Shown one piece after another: positions 4,822 to 6,621 of a DNA stretch of 6,621 bases. This DNA comes from an uncultured Mucispirillum sp. (GTDB lineage: Bacteria; Chrysiogenota; Deferribacteres; Deferribacterales; Mucispirillaceae): positions 1 to 6,621 of the forward strand of contig CAMWVK010000090.1 of assembly GCA_947177675.1 (NCBI GenBank). The letters are read 5' to 3'. The notes under the pieces were generated by a model that did no database searches, had not been told where the DNA came from, and saw nothing but the letters and a program-made list of their open reading frames with translations. The position numbers and the translations under genes are program-made. How positions within the stretch are numbered: the stretch's first letter is position 1; each line of letters starts with the position of its first letter.

Positions 4822-6621
4822 TCATTTATTTGTTTTAAACTGCTCTATTAAGTTTTTCAGCCTTTCTGTTCTCTGCTGAATATGACTTACAGTATTATTC
4901 ACTTCATTTACTGCCGCATTACTTTCTTCAATACCTGCTGCAATTACCTGCGTGTTATCCACAACTGTCTGGATTGTTGTATATTGCTCAGATACTGCAT
5001 CTGCTACTGGACTCATTGCCTGATAAAGAATTGTAACATTTTCTACAGCTTTTTTAATTTCAGTTGTAACATTTGTAATGTTTGTTGTTCCTCCATGAAC
5101 ACTTGTTACTGATTTATCCATGGCATTAGAAGCATTATCTGCATCTTTTAAAAGCTCACTGATAATGTTTTCAATTTCTTTTGTAGCTCCTTGAGTTCTT
5201 TCTGCAAGTTTTCTAACTTCATCTGCAACAACTGCAAACCCTCTGCCTGCATCCCCTGCCCTTGCAGCCTCTATCGCAGCATTTAATGCAAGCAGATTAG
5301 TTTGGTTAGCTATATCATTAATAACATTTAATATATTTCCTATCTGTGCAGAACTTTCTGATAAATGACGGATAGTCTCTGAAAGATTTACTGTATCCTG
5401 CTCTATTACAGTCATTTCTTCACTTACATTTTCAAGTTTTTCAGTTTCATGTCTTGTTGCATTTGCAGTATTTTCCAGAGACAGCATATTTTCTGAAAGA
5501 GCATCGCTTGTTCTTTTTGAAATACTGCTTACATTTTCCATTCCTTCCACCATAGAAGATACCTGTGATGACTGAGAGTTAAATGTAGCAGATAATTCTT
5601 CCATAGTAGCTGCAAGCTGATTGTTAGCAGAAGCAACTTCTATAATAGATGAACGAACTTCGCTTACAATATTCTCTGTAGACTGATTAAGTGTATTAAT
5701 AGCTTTTAAGATAAAGCCAAGCTCATCATTATTATGAATTTGCAGCTTTACAGATAAATCTTTATCTTCTGCCATTTTATATATTTCATTAGCAAATATA
5801 CCAAGTGGATTTAATATTTTACGCAGTAAGAAGTAAAGAATTATAACACCAATCATTGATATAACAAGTATAATGATGGCTATTTCTAAAGCTAAAAAGG
5901 CAATATCTTTTGCAAGAGTATTTTTATCCACACCATAAAGAATTACAAAATCATAATCTCTTACAGGCACTACCTGACCCAGCCTTGTAGAGCCGCTAAT
6001 ATTTTTATATTCCTTTGGTTCACTGAAAACCATTGAGCGTGTCTGAATTTTTTCATTAATATAATTTACAAGTGCAGTGTCATATAATTGTGTAACATTT
6101 TTCATTAAATGATCTTTATTTAAAGCAGAAGCAATAATACCATTGTTATGAACAACATATAAACGACCATCTAAGCGTGCATTTGGAAGGTTTTCTAAAT
6201 ACTGGTTTACATTTAGAACAAAATCCACACTCATTAATCCTTTAACTCCATCTTCTTTTTTAATAGGATATGTTAAAGTTAAACATATTTCACCAGTTGT
6301 TGTATCTTGATACGGCTCAGAAAAATATATATCAGCAGCTTTCATACCCTCAATATACCAGTCTCTCACTTTATGGTTATAATCTTCTGAAATTGTATTA
6401 ATTGATGCGGTATCAACAGTAAATTCACCGTCCTCATAGGCAAGTGATACATTCAGTACACCATTAATATTTTTAAATTCTTCTAAAATGCCACTAAGTT
6501 TTACTCTATCCTCATTTGGATTAAAACTATTAACAAACGATTTGACAGCTAAACTTCTTGACCTTAATTCTTCATAAACAATATCAGAAAGAAATGAAGC
6601 TACCCTGTACTGTGTTAATTT
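4822..6621 (-). CDS. Methyl-accepting chemotaxis protein with dCache_1 amino-acid sensor (5' truncated by window edge)
   Basis: This inner-membrane chemoreceptor senses a periplasmic ligand and controls CheA through CheW. The frame is open to the window edge, giving 599 visible residues (1 = codon at 6621). A GTG at 6369 is internal, because clear sensor-domain sequence precedes it. Residues 1 to about 238 are most of a dCache_1 domain. Tyr81, Arg86, Trp88, Tyr89, Tyr104 and Asp133 form the amino-acid-binding motif Y-x4-R-x-W-Y ... Y ... D. A membrane helix (about 240-267) is followed by HAMP (about 268-320) and a long coiled-coil signalling domain. Its hairpin tip (about 435-476) contains [18 protein letters not shown] and [17 protein letters not shown]. 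The arms are roughly 19-20 heptads each. The C-terminus (FKTNK) lacks an NWETF-type CheR/CheB tethering pentapeptide. The first transmembrane helix and true start are outside the window. A strong terminator follows. Confidence 0.96.
   Translation of the reverse strand, partial: KLTQYRVASFLSDIVYEELRSRSLAVKSFVNSFNPNEDRVKLSGILEEFKNINGVLNVSLAYEDGEFTVDTASINTISEDYNHKVRDWYIEGMKAADIYFSEPYQDTTTGEICLTLTYPIKKEDGVKGLMSVDFVLNVNQYLENLPNARLDGRLYVVHNNGIIASALNKDHLMKNVTQLYDTALVNYINEKIQTRSMVFSEPKEYKNISGSTRLGQVVPVRDYDFVILYGVDKNTLAKDIAFLALEIAIIILVISMIGVIILYFLLRKILNPLGIFANEIYKMAEDKDLSVKLQIHNNDELGFILKAINTLNQSTENIVSEVRSSIIEVASANNQLAATMEELSATFNSQSSQVSSMVEGMENVSSISKRTSDALSENMLSLENTANATRHETEKLENVSEEMTVIEQDTVNLSETIRHLSESSAQIGNILNVINDIANQTNLLALNAAIEAARAGDAGRGFAVVADEVRKLAERTQGATKEIENIISELLKDADNASNAMDKSVTSVHGGTTNITNVTTEIKKAVENVTILYQAMSPVADAVSEQYTTIQTVVDNTQVIAAGIEESNAAVNEVNNTVSHIQQRTERLKNLIEQFKTNK

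Noticed and set aside
4822..6369. Complete chemoreceptor starting at the GTG at 6369
   Set aside because: The frame stays open to base 6621 and encodes sensor-domain sequence, including the motif tyrosine Tyr81, before that codon. The GTG is an internal valine.

Overview
The window comes from an AT-rich (about one third GC by eye), flagellated, diderm bacterium. It holds the 3' end of a flagellin gene, a complete flhA, and the larger part of a chemoreceptor gene. The AT-rich composition and the form of FlhA would fit Deferribacterota, for example a mucus-dwelling Mucispirillum-like organism. That is an impression I cannot verify here.

Layout. On the + strand at the left edge are the last 71 codons of flagellin, closed by an intrinsic terminator. 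A 104-codon gene of unknown function (315-629) follows, with a good ribosome binding site. A strong, partly bidirectional terminator hairpin (712-742) lies in the convergent gap. Everything from about 821 to the right edge is on the - strand. In - strand transcription order these are: a dCache-type methyl-accepting chemotaxis protein (5' end outside the window) with its own terminator; flhA; an exported MORN-repeat protein whose start codon overlaps the flhA stop by one base; a maltose/galactoside-type O-acetyltransferase with its own promoter; and a decayed C-terminal fragment of an IS256 (Mutator)-family transposase. The fragment fills what otherwise looks like an empty 346-base gap.

How the parts relate. 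Flagellin, FlhA (the export gate of the flagellar type III secretion apparatus) and the chemoreceptor are motility and chemotaxis parts. The chemoreceptor sensor domain carries all six residues of the amino-acid-binding dCache_1 motif at the family spacing, so an amino-acid ligand is predicted. flhA is not followed by flhF or flhG/fleN but is tightly coupled to the MORN-repeat gene, the most unusual arrangement in the window. I see no CRISPR array, RNA gene or intact mobile element, and no convincing undescribed multi-gene system. The points most worth following are the flhA-MORN coupling, the small gene after flagellin, the transposase scar and the amino-acid motif of the receptor.
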